NCBI GenBank assembly: GCA_025174535.1
Contig: JALBUN010000009.1
Coordinates: 806,001 to 870,000, forward strand
Source of the DNA: Cantharellus purpuraceus
Lineage: Eukaryota; Basidiomycota; Agaricomycetes; Cantharellales; Hydnaceae
Reading direction: 5' to 3'
DNA: 64,000 bases
Below the pieces are notes generated by a model. The model saw only the letters and a program-made list of their open reading frames with translations, had not been told where the DNA came from and made no database searches. The translations under genes and the position numbers were made by a program. Shown here in pieces: positions 1 through 12,622 of this stretch (its first letter is position 1; every line of letters starts with the position of its first letter).

Positions 1-104
1 ATAGTGCTTCGGACTGTGAACTCAAATATTGGTAACTGTACCGTAGTGATAGTCAGAGCATTCGATCCATGACTTACGTTTAATCTCCGACAATTTCGGA
101 TTCG

Positions 105-1698
105 ATGGAACCGGCTCAAGCGTTCAGACACACCATATCCCGCTTTGCCTTCTCTCCACCGTCAACCCGAACCTCCACTCCTGAGCCATGCACTACTCGT
201 AGTACCGTTTGGTTGAAAGATGAGCCTAAGGAAGTAATACCGTCTCCTGACTTTGAGGATCAACGTGTGCGGCCAGTCATCAAGTCTTCCAAGAGAGCAA
301 GTGTAACAGGCGAGTTGGACGAAGGCAGCCCGAAGAAAAAACGTCTTGTTAAAAAACGTGGATACGCTGATCCCGAGACATATGCGCATCTCGATCTGCT
401 CACGGACCGTATTGCCCCATCTCTTGACGGTGATGCAATATAAGCCCTTTAGTTCGAAGCATTGTCTCACATATCCTCTTTCGAGTAGTTTTGTTCTGTG
501 GTATCAAGTAGGATATATTTATTCTTATTTCTGGCTAAATACGAAAATTCTTCTGACTTGAACGCCTCTCCCAGTCCTGGGTGCATGTCGGCAACCAAGG
601 GCCACCATTTTGCAAATCCTACCAATCACTTTTGGAAGGCGCTTCATCTCTCTGGTCCGTTCATGTCAATATCTTCCTTCTGTTAGTGTTCAGGATATTG
701 ATATGTTGTTGCCAGGTTTCACTCCCAGGCTGCTGCCGCCTTCTGAAGACGTTACCCTCCCGATAATTTATTCCCTTGGTCTGGTGTGTTTAGATATGGT
801 GTATCCATTCACTATCGTTAACCATTTTGAAGACGAACCTTGTTTCGAGACCTTCTGCTGAGGTGGGTTTTGAAGTTCAACAAAGTAGCTTTATTCAAGT
901 TATTCACCCATTCGTTTATTTGCTGTGATCATTAGCAAGCAGAACTTTCGAAAGATGAGATGACTGCGTCTGTTCCCTCGCTTAAAACTAAAATAGCCAA
1001 ATACCGCCCGCGGATCGTCTGTTTTGTTGGAAAGGGCATATGGGTCATCGTGGAGGCCGTCTTCAAGAAACAAGTCCGAGATACCAGCCAAGATTCTAGT
1101 CGAAAGGATGCCGCAGTCAACGACGGTACTCATACTAATACGGGTGGCGCTGGAGATGGTCCTTTATCCTCACCATCCACTCCTAGAAACGCATCCACTA
1201 AACGAATACAAAATGGTCCTAAATCAGTTTCGAAAGCCTTTGACTGGGGTCTCCAGCCTTATAAGCTGGTGTATACGGACTTTAATTGTAAGTCATTGAG
1301 CTTTGTCAAACGCTGCACTATAACTTATACCAAGAAAACAGCCGCCAGCACATCGGAAGCACAGACAGAACGAAATGAGCCATCTGTCGATGGTTCTGAG
1401 TTGTCGACGCGAGGATCTTGTGCAACTGAGACACTGTTCTTTGTCACGCCCAGCACGGCAAGTACTCTTCTTCGCTTTACTTTTTTGTTTTCATTAATTA
1501 TTATCGATGTAGTCGGGCCGTGTAACCAGCCACCAAGTGCGTATTCGATCCTCGGACTGCATCTTAATGTGTTGCTGACAATGATATGCACAGCTCACAG
1601 ACAAAGTTAAGTTCTTTACTCGCCTGCGGGATGATTTGGAAAGAATAAAATGCAATGCAATGGACACTTCTGGAATGGAAATTGTCCCCTTGCCGTGA
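105..1698 (+). CDS. TDG: G/T mismatch-specific thymine-DNA glycosylase (TDG/Mug family)
   Basis: Base-excision repair enzyme that removes T or U mispaired with G in the nucleus. The first exon (105-429) encodes a basic Lys/Arg-rich stretch (KKKRLVKKR) before the catalytic domain. Splicing 105-429 to a 22-nt exon (486-507) and then to 575 onward recreates the family motif GINPG, whose Asn is the catalytic-site residue, followed by ATKGHHFANPTNHFWKALH. Later exons give FTPRLLPPSED, SLGLTNLVSRPSAE, then IVCFVGKGIW from about 1009. Near 1450-1540 the C-terminal motif FVTPST-SGRVTSHQ is rebuilt across an intron. The last exon ends in DTSGMEIVPLP with TGA at 1696-1698. All junctions keep phase. An acidic/Ser-rich insert (about 1075-1215) lies between the core blocks. 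Family assignment is strong; exact internal splice sites are inferred. Confidence 0.9.
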
Positions 1699-2384
1699 GA
1701 GTTGTTGATCCAATGTCCCAGGTACGTCATGATCTGTCAAACACCCTTTCTGTCGTTTCGAGAATATTCCCCATGATAGTGATGATTCGCCTGTGCGGTA
1801 TCTCTTGTGACATGTGTAGCACTCTTCGCACTGATGTGGAATCGAGTGCTGCATCGCAATCAACCAGCTTACGTTGTATCTCTGTTCCTGATGAAGTCCC
1901 TGATGGACGAGTTCATCATGATTTGTTTTTCAACTCTTGAAATTTGTCTGATCAATGTTTGTATTGTTTGTTTAGGAGTATCTCTAATATCTTTAGCTCC
2001 CTAGGTTTAGGGATATAGTGCACATACTATACCATGATCTACAGCCCAAAGCTAAAAGGATATCTTTGATCTTCAAGTTCGAGGCGGATCCTTGATGTAC
2101 CAATGGGGGCATTACAAATTGAGCGTGGAGGATGAGCTTCGATCTGTCTCGATTTGTACCCGAAAGGGAGGTACTACAAGATATGTCATGATTTTGATCG
2201 GGATGCTATGTCAGTGACAGATGATTGTCCACCCTTGATTGAACCCATAGGGTTGTGGGAGAGACAACGGATATCGTAGAGATAGGATCCGGATTAGAAA
2301 GCGCATTTCATATGTTTGCGTGTCTGCACTTGCTACTGTTGACAGGCGTGGCAAAATCAAAGGGAGTTGATGGTCATTTCCACG

Positions 2385-2660
2385 ACCTTGATCGAAAGTA
2401 CTTGTACCGGGATAGTTGGAGGGGCCTTACGTTTCGCGCAGCGCAGCTGCATGTATTCATACTGGAAAACAGAATGGCACAAGGATGACTATGAGACCGA
2501 CCTTGAGTGGTGCTAACAGAGGTCTTAACGGCTTTGATCGAGTGCTTGAATTCAAGTCTTTGTACCTGGATGGTCGGAGGGATATTTTCACAATGATAAA
2601 TGAAATGGTGCAAAGACGGTCTTAAAACTGATCTTAATTGCTGGTAACAGAGAATCTTGT
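2385..2660. repeat. degenerate tandem repeat, two units of about 130-150 bp
   Basis: Unit 1 contains CTTGATCG, CTTGTACCGGGATAGTTGGAGG, AATGGCACAAGGA and GGTGCTAACAGAGGTCTT in that order. Unit 2 contains TTTGATCG, TTTGTACCTGGATGGTCGGAGG, AATGGTGCAAAGA and TGCTGGTAACAGAGAATCTT in the same order. A third, weaker TTTTGATCGGG motif occurs near 2192. The units are well diverged. Confidence 0.5.
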
Positions 2661-3062
2661 GCACCCATCGCTCCTGTTCGGACTTAACATGATCATATTC
2701 TGTGGAATGCCAAGAAAGAATGGTGTTTCAAGCATGTAGTGAAGACGATGAAGGATGCACCCGTGGTAAGACTCAGGAGCTCCACGGTATCGAGCTGAAA
2801 AGACAATGGCTTACTCGTTGGCACGCTCAGTGCTTGAGTTTGAGATACAAAGGTGTTCCACCGTCAGCAAGGGCCAATATTCCTTGGTTTGTGACATGGC
2901 GTTGCGGTACTTACTGTGAAAGTTGCACAAATAAAAGTCATGCGGGACCGTGTCGAGTGTAAAACGTTCTGGTCGTTGGCATGGTTAGTACGACGGTTTA
3001 TCCCAATGACAATGAGGGACGAAAGTAGAGGCGGCTATGGTATCATATTCTCGTACTTTCCT

Positions 3063-3190
3063 AGTGGGACAAATAAAATGTTGCAGAGACACTGGCATCC
3101 TTGTCTCGTCCTTTCCTAATGTTCTATGCGCGATATTGGGACAAATAAATGTTGCAGAGACTCTGGCATTCTTTTCTCGTCTTCCCGAGC
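3063..3190. repeat. 72-bp direct repeat, two copies
   Basis: GGGACAAATAAAATGTTGCA at 3066 and GGGACAAATAAATGTTGCAG at 3138 start two copies of a roughly 50-bp similar block that continues through GAGAC-CTGGCAT and TCTCGTC. The offset is 72 bp. Confidence 0.7.
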
Positions 3191-3765
3191 TGCAATTGCA
3201 CTGTTGTTCATCCTGACACCTGTTTACCCAAGTCAGGTCGTGGTCGTGAGCTTTATAACAAAAGCCGGGGAATGACCTGCGTGATTTTCTCACATTGTGG
3301 AATAAGCGTGCAACATGAATGCAACAAGGAATCACAAGGCCAAGGCAGAAAAAAAAACTTGCCAGGGATGTCCTGGGATGTCTGGTGAGCTATCGGCAGA
3401 GCTGCCTAAGCGTCGGCGGCTGGACAAAAACAATTGTGTAGCCCACACCGCACCACAGTAAGGATTAGAGTCGAGTTGCTCTCGACACACATCGACTCCC
3501 TTTGGCACGACGCCGTCTCTCTTCGTCATCATCACTCAGCCGTGCTTTCTCGTCGCGTGCTGGGACAACAAAAAAGGGACTCCTCCAAACATAGGCACAC
3601 CCCACCCACCAACGGTCAAGCCCCTCCAGATCATTTTTCTTGACCTTTTCTCCTATTTCATTCTCTCGCGTCATTCTCCATCCCTTCCTTATACCTCGAA
3701 TTTACGATTCAAACGCGTCAAGGACAATCCGGCGTTTTTGACACTACCCTGCAACCTCTTACAAT

Positions 3766-4908
3766 ATGGCATCCACAAGCACAGCAGGAGCAGGTCCTAG
3801 TTCAGGTACAGCACACAGTGGACAGAACCCGCATCCATTACTAGAGAACAATGAGGAGAAGAACAGGTTCGCGGCGCATTCTGCTTTAAACACGGGATCT
3901 CACTGATCTTAATCTCATGATCCAGCGTGGTGATCAAAGTAGGCATGGTTGGCGATTCGCAGATTGGCAAGACGAGCTTGATGGTCAAGTACGTCGAGGG
4001 AAGCTTCGATGAGGATTACATTCAGACGCTGGGTATATTGCATCTCACACTGCCGTTGTACTTCCTTCTGCTCACGCACCCTTGTAGGCGTTAACTTCAT
4101 GGAGAAGACGATATCCGTCCGCCGGACGACGATCACGTTTTCCATATGGGATTTAGGAGGTATGTACGTCATCTATGCAGCTATTTATCGAAGCTGACGC
4201 GTCCGCGCAGGTCAACGCGAGTTTGTCAATATGCTGCCTCTAGTCTGTAACGACGCAGTCGCTATCCTCTTCATGTTTGATCTTTCCCGGAAGTCGACTC
4301 TTAACTCTGTCAAGGAATGGTATCGACAAGCGCGCGGCTTCAATAAGGTAAGTGCCTGAAGGACTTACCCGGATCGAATGGTGTTCATGTCCCACGGGCA
4401 TTACTTGCAAGAGCTTTCGCATGCTTGTGACTATTACTAACGTCCATGACACCCCTCTTCCTTTTATGATCTGTTAACTCTTATCGATCGCTCACACATC
4501 TTCCCAATTAATAGACTGCAATACCGTTCCTTGTAGGCACAAAGTTCGACACATTCTCGACATTTCCGCGTGACGAGCAAGAGGAGATCACCAAGCAGGT
4601 ATGTGGTTGGCCCGTTTACCTGTTACATGGTTCCATCTCAGTGCCTGTTGACACGTCGCTCATGCAGGCCAAGCGGTTTGCGAAAGCCATGCACGCATCG
4701 CTCATCTTCTGCTCCACCTCTGCATCTATCAACGTGCAGAAGATCTTCAAGATCGTGCTTGCCAAGGTATGCACGATCATGCCCTACCCCTGATGCTGCG
4801 GGTCTGATGGCACAATTCCCTGATTTACAACAGGCGTTTGATTTGAAGTGTGTGATACCAGAAATAGAAGGTGTTGGGGAGCCGGTGCTGTTATATTTGG
4901 ATGTATGA
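3766..4908 (+). CDS. spg1: Septum-promoting small GTPase, Spg1/Tem1 family
   Basis: Ras-like GTPase at the head of the septation initiation/mitotic exit network, acting at the spindle pole body with a Cdc7-type kinase. A short Ser/Gly-rich N-terminus precedes the G domain: G1 GDSQIGKTS, effector region [17 protein letters not shown]3 [19 protein letters not shown], a core [21 protein letters not shown]4-type GTKFD, and G5-like CSTSASIN. The [10 protein letters not shown] and [14 protein letters not shown] blocks separate Spg1/Tem1 from Rab proteins. Introns split LG|VNF, LGG|QRE, NK|TA, KQ|AK and K|AFD; all phases agree. No prenylation motif: it ends LLYLDV. The ATG at 3766 is the first in frame and gives the usual family length of about 210 residues. 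Confidence 0.94.
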
Positions 4909-7900
4909 TGTTTTGGGAAGGGACCTTGAGGTTCGAAGTTGGTGTGCGGTTGAGATGGATATGGTGTGGACACGGCAGGTACGTTGTGCTCAATTGTACC
5001 TGGGAAATCGGTTGATTCCAACGGTGTAGGTGTCGCAGGTCATATTCAGCGTTTTTGGCCCTCCATGATTATGGGCCACAAGCTGTCATGCTCCAACGCC
5101 ATCTCCATTTTGATGTCCCAAAAACCGTATCCGGAACGCGGATATTCCCCTCGCTTCCCTTGACATCCTTTAATTCATTTCAATGGCCTCGTTTATACGT
5201 CCTTCATAAATCCTGCTCTGCCACCATCGCTTTGCGTTTTGCATACATACATCCTTGCACTTGTTCATTCCCGGCTACTGTTTACTCTATCTATCACCTT
5301 GTTTTCACCCCTCTCCATGGCATCACAACCAAATCTCTCCAGTTATGGTAAATCTCACACTCCTTTCACTACCCGTATGCATTTCATTTCTCAGACTATT
5401 CCGGAGAGGCGTAGATGACCTGGCGCATGTACTTTTGACCCCTTCCTTCTCGGCATTCTCTTCCCACTGAAGCCTCGTCTTTACACAAGAGGCATCTTGC
5501 CTCTCCTATCTCCTATATCTCTCCTGCTTTGGTCGATACCGCATGCTTTGAAGGCGTTTATATTTGTTCTCACGGACGTTTTTTGTGCTTCACCTAAGGG
5601 TGCTTCCTCGATCCACGTTGCGACAACAGGTGCTGCCATTAGCGAACGAGGAGTTCCCCTGTCCATAGCAGAGCCGCACGGATCCACTCCCTAAGTACCC
5701 CTTTCAATTTTGCTACAGTCCATGCGCATGGGTGCGTATGGACGTGTTATTATGCACACACGTGACCGTGTCCTGTGCATTGTCCAGGCTCTTTCTTTTA
5801 CATTTACACGTTGAACGCAAGACCGACGGCATTGCGCGTTATTTGTATAACAATCCTTAATCACTCTAATCAGATTATCCCAGACAGGCCAACTTGAGAA
5901 CCTTATGTGTCCGCAAGCATATTGTAGGTTCGTGGGACTGTCCGAGCTCGAGCTGAACAAAAAATGAACCAGTCGCAGTACACAGTACATGAGGTATCGC
6001 AATCGTCTTTTAAACCATCTTGGATTTACCTCATGCTCAGATGGTGTGCACTAGGTTCAGCTATATACCCAGGATTTCGGAATGTCGCGACTAAACTGAG
6101 GGCTGCTGAATCCTGATCGACACCCCGAAGACTGCTGGGTACGCAGCACAATTTTTCTAGTAATGTATTGAGACTCAAGAGGTATAAGCTACGTGACACA
6201 TGCGTTATTGGCTAATTCGCAACAACTGTCTAGTCGCTTGCCGTCAACACATGGTTGGGTGGTTTCATGTGCGTCACGTTCCTTGTCAGCGCCATATCCG
6301 CTACGTGGCACAGCGAGTTTCTATGACCTGACTTGTGTTGTGAAGTCTGATTTTCGTAACAACCGTCCAGACGCTCACCGCTAATACATACGGGTTATTC
6401 CACCTTTCATCACGCTCTTGTGAGTCCCATAGTCGGTCATCATCCTTGGTTTCCATTCATCGCGATAGCTACCTCACAAAAGCAAAAAAAAAACGGCAAT
6501 AGGCAATACAATGACGAGAAAGTGTTATGCAAACCATCTTGGCAATAGTGCGACATGCTGGCAGCAGGCCCTACCATCTATGATTAATAAGAACTCTGAT
6601 TTGCTTGACCAATGATAGCATGCCCTGTGTTTTATGGTGCATGGGATACGGTACGTGTTATAAGAAAGATGCTAAAACGTCAAGTAGTGTTTCTTCGAGT
6701 CGTTCAAGCTGGGTTCAATACGTGTCAGGCTCACAGTAATTGTCGTCAAATTGCCGTCAAATCTTGCAGGGGTCCGTTTGCTCAACAATAAAGGGGGCTC
6801 CTCTTGGACATCAACATTTGCCGATATGACGCTTCTAATGATATCGTGACTGCCAGCATTTCAGTTTCAGCGCTGTACGACTAATTAATGAGAAAAGCAT
6901 CTCGAAGCCGTTTGCGGCACTTTCTCTTTCTTGGCTCGTACGATCGCTCAAAATATTCAAAGCTAACCACCGAAGTAATCAGCTACGGCTGGATCGTGAG
7001 CTTCCTGGATCAAATCATCACCTGTGCGTGGTAACGTATGCATACTGAAGGTCACTTGATGTTCATAATCATCATGGAGCGTGAAACAAGAAAACTTATA
7101 CATACTCCACAACTAATTTACACGTTGATCTAGCATGATGTTACGCATTTAGTGCTAATCTATCGATAAGACAATACACAACTTGAAGTTCGTCGATGAA
7201 GTCTAGAATCATTCTCAAATAAAAGTCACTACAAGCATAATAGCCTTTCTGATGGATTTTGAGAGATCCTGCCAACAGCCACACATACATGTGCCAAGGA
7301 AGCCGTACACATGGTGCATTTCCGGTGGCCGTAGATCACTTGGATCACGTGGCGGCGTTTCTCCGTGACTTTTTTTACCCTTGCTGCTCTCGCTTCCAAA
7401 CAAGCTTTTGTCGTCAGTATTGCTCACTGTACCACTGCAATGAAATTTCACTCCCTTCATTTGCAGTCCTGGCGCTTTGCTGGTCGATGTCAAGGTGCCA
7501 CTTATAGTCCTAGCACAGGTTAATAATATTAGCTTGACGTCGGCCGAATGCCTCCGGGGAAGAGAGCACTGGTGTCAGACTACCGCACCTCAGGAAAAAA
7601 ACATCGCGTGATGATGGAGGCGGGCCGTCTGCTTCTTCCGATAGGGTGCCGGACGGTGTGCCCCTTAGTGCACTTCTGCATTCTTCGTCTCCTCTTCATG
7701 CCACGAAATCACCGTCTAGGTCATGTGTGTTACCACGTACATCCTCCCTATTCCTAAATTCATCAAATTCTGTGGGTCTTGGTCACTTTGGCACAAAGGA
7801 CATCTCGGGGTCTAGGAGCCATACGTTGCCTGGCGAGAAGCTTTACCTGCATACTAAAGACCATTTATATACCCCTACGTATAAACAACATGGTCGCATA

Positions 7901-7987
7901 CTTGGGTGTCTCTTCCTGACTATCTTGGTGGTCCTTCTCATCACTTCGGATCCCCCTCTATCCCCCCTTGGCAGCGCTGTTTCGGTC
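4909..7987. other. gene-poor intergenic region
   Basis: No gene recognised on either strand. The first few hundred bases are probably the spg1 3' UTR. Open frames reach only about 100 codons and show no motifs. The last part (7640-7987) has a long open frame that runs into the GH95 gene but is better read as 5' UTR/promoter. Confidence 0.45.
7864..7871 (+). promoter_or_regulatory. candidate TATA box of the GH95 gene
   Basis: TTTATATA lies about 120 bp before the chosen ATG (7988). Its position supports starting the protein at the signal peptide rather than at the upstream in-frame ATG at 7646. Confidence 0.4.
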
Positions 7988-10900
7988 ATGACACGTCCAC
8001 TTGGCCTCCTGCATGCCCTTGTATCACTTGTAATTCTGATCATCGTCACTCCAAGCCAAAGTGCTATTCCTTCTTCTTTTCCTCCGTCGGGAAAGGTGCT
8101 TTGGTTCCGCAAACCTGGCGTAATATGGTCTAAAGATTACCTCCCAATTGGCAATGGCTTCCTGGCCGGTAACATTTTTGACACTGGGACGCCGCTCTCA
8201 CCTACTGATGTCATACAGCTATGGTACAGGGAGGGACTATTCATGACGAGACAACTCTTAACATTGAAAGTTTATGGTCTGGAGGCCCTTTCCAGAATGC
8301 GGTATGTCTTCCAAGAACTACCGCCTTGCCATGTATACTTCCTGGTGTGACTTACTGTACTTTTATAGTCGTACACTGGTGGAAACGCTGCCGAGTCTGC
8401 AAGCGGTACATTGCATGTACATATGCAGAACATCCGTGCAGGTGTCTTTAAATCTTCCACAGGAACAATACCCAGTGAGAATTCAATATATCATCCATCT
8501 AATTCATAAATGAAGAAACTATCATTCTCATTGCGTAACGTATAATAACATAGATAGCGAGTTTGATGTGATAACAACTCCAATCGAGAATTATGGTAAG
8601 CAATAGTCCAAGGTATTCGTACAAGAGATCTCATTGTTGCCATTAAAAGGCTCGTACACAAGCCCCGGCCGTCTTGCTGTGACGCTGACGGGCAATACCA
8701 CTTCTGGTGCCGTCAATGACTATACCCGGTGGTTGGATCTAGACGCAGGTGTTGCTCGGTCCGAATGGACTGCTGGAAACACACGTGTAAATCGGTGAGC
8801 TACTTCCATCCCAAGCATTTCAATAATTCTAATTTTCCCCCCAGTGAATCCTTTTGCTCCCACCCAACTCAATCTTGCACGCAACTCACCAATTCGACCA
8901 CATCTACACCACTTTCGTTGATATACACCTTTATTGGAGCACCTGGCAATCCTGCTCCTACGGTTTCTTGCTTTGATAGCACAACACTTCAGTTCAGAGG
9001 ACTTGCATTTGATCCAGGGATGACTTTCGAGATTCTGGCTCGTGTTCAGACTGCCCCTCCAAACCTAGCCAATTGTTCCACAACCAGTAATGGGAATGCT
9101 ACAGTCGCTGTGAACGGTGCCACCTCTGCCTGGGTTACCTGGGTTGGGGGTACGAACTTCGACCAAGACGCAGGCGACACGGCACATGGCTTTTCTTTCA
9201 AGGGTCCTGATCCCCACGATGCCCTTGTATCTCTCCTTGAGAAGGCAGCATCTAGGTCGACGTCGTACGCTTCTGTTTTTGAACAGCATACATCGGATGT
9301 GGCATCCGGGCTATCCACCAACAATCCCTTCCAGTTATCGATTGGTCAGAAACCTAAGTTTGAACAATCGACAGATGAGCTTGTTGCGGCGTATGCGACA
9401 GACACGGGAAATCCCTATCTCGAGTGGTTGACATTCCACCTTGGACGGTATATGCTCTTTAGCAGTGCGAGGGGCTCGTTACCCGCAAACTTGCAGGGTA
9501 AATGGGCCAGGGATAGTTCAAATCCGTATGTGTGGTTTCTATATGTTGTCGTCGATAACCCATTGTCACGTTTACAGTTGGGGTGCAGGTATGCCTAGCT
9601 TTCATTTTGTTTTCTGTTTCATTTATCCTCTGACAACTTCTGCTTAGATTATCGTGAGCAAGGAGTTGCATTCGTAAATGATAATCAGAGGCTAAGTTCC
9701 ATGTCCTAGACTCGAATATAAATATCCAGATGAACTACTGGTCAGCTGAGCCGACAAACCTGGATGTCACAGCATCATTGTGGGACTATATGGAGGTACA
9801 AGTTTACTATCTTTGTCCCGCACATTAATGAATCAGGATGATAGAAAAACTGGGCTCCTCGCGGTGCCGTAACAGCACAGCTCCTCTATAACATTTCCCG
9901 TGGTTGGGTAACTCACAATGAGGTGTGCAACGTGTTTGATCTATTTGTTCTCTGTAAACTTACTTTATAATCTCTGCAGATGAACGTGAGTATCTTTTAA
10001 TGTCATTCATTCTTCAGATCTATGGCGTTTTGTTTACCTGCGAATGTCGTAGATCTTCGGATATACCGGGATGAAAGGCGTTGGAGGTACTGCACAGTGG
10101 GCTGAGTCAGTTATTTTGTCTCTTTTGAACTTCGATTATCTGTCGCTTCACACGATAATATGCATTTAGCTACCCTGGTGAGGAAGCTACATTACCATCT
10201 GTATATTTCGCCTAATGCCTCTGTCCATCCAGAATCCGCTGTTTGGTTCGTGAGTATAACCCTTGAAGTGCTTTATTATCTAGCCTTCTGATCGGTCGCG
10301 CAGATGATTCATGCATGGGATCATTTTGACTACACCAATGATGTTGCGTGGTGGAAAGCACAGGGCTGGCCATTACTCAAGGTACACTGTTAATTACTCA
10401 CACCCTCTCAAGGCAGTTCAAATAGGTCAATTTAATTTTCTCTCAGGGTGTCGCATCATTCCACCTCGACAAATTGACCAATGACTTGCATTTCAACGAT
10501 GGCACTCTAGTCGTAGCACCCTGCAACTCTCCTGAGCAGCCTCCCATCACTTTTGGTTCGTTAAGTTTGCAGATTGTCGCCCGACTTTGGCTTTTCTATA
10601 CTGACACGTGGTTTCCAAATACGCAGGTTGTGCTCACGCCCAGCAACTCATATGGCAGATGTTCAACGCCGTTGAGAAAGGATTTGGACCCTCGGGCGAT
10701 ACGGATACTGCATTTCTCAAAGGTCGGTCTCCGGCTCTCCACAGGTTAATTCGTCTTTCACTTATGTTCTCTTCAGAGGTACAGATAAGGAGAGCGCAAA
10801 TGGACAAAGTTACTAGCTTCTTAGAACGTTGAGATTTTCAGGCGACCCTAATTATATCCTTCTATTGGCCATCTAGGGATTGCATATTGGCTCATGGGGC

Positions 10901-11809
10901 CAGCTTCAAGGTTTGTTGTGTTTTTGAATATCCGTATCCTTGCTTATTATGTTGAGAGCAGAGTGGAAGTTTGAGATGGATTCCGAGACAGATACTCATC
11001 GGTACTGTCTTGAATCCCACCCTTAAGGCATAGACAGCCAGAGCTAATACACATGTTCCTCCAAGCCATTTATCTCATCTCGTTGGACTATACCCAGGCT
11101 ATGCTGTCTCGAACTTTGCTGGTCAGACAAATAACACCAAACAGCAGATCATTGACGCCGCACAGGTGTCGTTAATTCATCGAGGAAACGGGACAGGTCC
11201 TGACGCTGATGCCGGTTGGGAGAAAGTTTGGAGGGCTGCATGTTGGGCACAGCTGGGCAATGCGTCTGAGTTCTATCACGAGCTAACAGTAAGTGGACAA
11301 GTCCGTTAGCAAGTAAATCACAAGGAGAAGGGATTTGGGGTTTACCTATTACTTTCATCATAGTACACCTTACAGCGTAATTTCGGACCAAACCTGTTTT
11401 CCCTATATAACCCTGGCGATCCGGACCCTATCTTTCAAATCGATGCGAACTTAGGATACCCTGGAGCTGTAATTGTACGTGACATGGCTCTCTCCCCTCT
11501 GCACACTCTGACGAGTCCTTGTTTCAGAATGCCCTTGTCCAGGCTCCAGATGTACCTTCGTCAGAGGCTCCCCTTACAATCACTATCCTCCCCGCTCTTC
11601 CTTCTGCTTGGAGCACAGGGAGCGTGAAGGGAGTTCGTGTGCGCGGTGGCCTCTCAGTCGATGTGGAATGGAGCAATGGGAAGCCCACTTCTGGATCTGT
11701 AGTGGCGGGCAGCTCGGCGCCACAGAGGTCGGTTCAAGTAGTTTATCAAGGCAGACAAGTGGCTGCCTTTAAGACGGAGGGAGGGAAGGCTACTTCACTG
11801 TTTTTCTGA
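7988..11809 (+). CDS. Secreted GH95 alpha-L-fucosidase-type glycoside hydrolase
   Basis: Predicted extracellular enzyme releasing alpha-linked fucose (GH95 fold: N-terminal beta domain, linker, (alpha/alpha)6 barrel). The start at 7988 gives a hydrophobic signal peptide ([20 protein letters not shown]). Motifs in order: [81 protein letters not shown] (active-site Asn region), [44 protein letters not shown] (Glu in the general-acid position), [12 protein letters not shown], and a C-terminal beta domain ending GKATSLFF. The frame is intact but only by using very short exons: 9578-9588 (11 nt), 9648-9653 (6), 9980-9985 (6), 10170-10177 (8) and 10233-10249 (17). Each restores a conserved GH95 block, so these are real microexons rather than decay. 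Substrate beyond fucoside is not inferable. Confidence 0.9.
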
Positions 11810-12622
11810 TGCAAGAGGTTTTTTCAGTTTTATGAGTATAATTTCTTTAGCAGCTGTAGGAAGGTACGGAATTGTGACAATAATGGCGCGAAGAACGGTG
11901 CTTATGTAAGATCCTTGCTCGCCCTACTTAGCACTTTGTTAATTGTTACATCCACCGGCAATCGATTTGACTCGTCATGCAACGTGTAATCTCGCCTTCG
12001 TGGTGCAGCACATATTCCCTTGCGTAATCGATCATGACGAATTCAACCCCTCTATTGTTCACCATACTATAGGTAAGGCTGGAAAAGCCGTGATGCCCGG
12101 TGCTTCAGTGGCACAAGAGCCACATAAACGCATCCCTTTGTTCAAATATTTGGTCTCATATCACAACTCCTTTGTCTCATCCACTACGGCATTCCTCCTA
12201 CAACAATATTACAACCACTCCTCAAACACATGAGCGGATGGAATACAAAGCCAGTGTAACATCCACAACACCGACAAACCAAGTCAACGCCGTCTACAGA
12301 GACACACGCCAAGCCTCGCGTTCTCCGCCCAGGGTCGCCTTAGAAAGTCGATCTCTCAATCTCGCACCACATTCGGCTAGAGTCCACACGTACCATTATC
12401 GCAGACTGTGGCCTTCCGCTCTGAAGAATGTGGATAGCATCCGCTGCGGGAAAGTCTATTGTCGGATGTCCACCCCGCCTTGTCCACCGCACATCTTGAT
12501 ATAAATACTGGTCAGGCAAGTACCCACCGCTCATTCGCTCCTGCCAACGCACGAGCTAATAACTGTCCTTTACGTCTTCTATTACTCACAATCTTTTACA
12601 TCTATCCTACTCGATTATTATC
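11810..12622. other. intergenic region
   Basis: 3' flank of the GH95 gene and promoter of the next gene. No motif-bearing frame seen. The final 100 bases before 12623 are pyrimidine-rich. Confidence 0.4.

Larger units (their letters stand above)
1699..3765. other. intergenic region with degenerate short tandem repeats
   Basis: No credible gene was found; open frames are short and on both strands. It contains two sets of old direct repeats (2385-2660 and 3063-3190, listed separately). The last 350 bases before the Spg1 start are C/T-rich on the plus strand, as is common in fungal promoters. Confidence 0.5.

Noticed and set aside
7646..8350. Upstream in-frame start giving a 110-residue extension of the GH95 enzyme
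   Set aside because: It would bury the signal peptide inside the protein; a TATA-like element at 7864 and the hydrophobic leader favour 7988.
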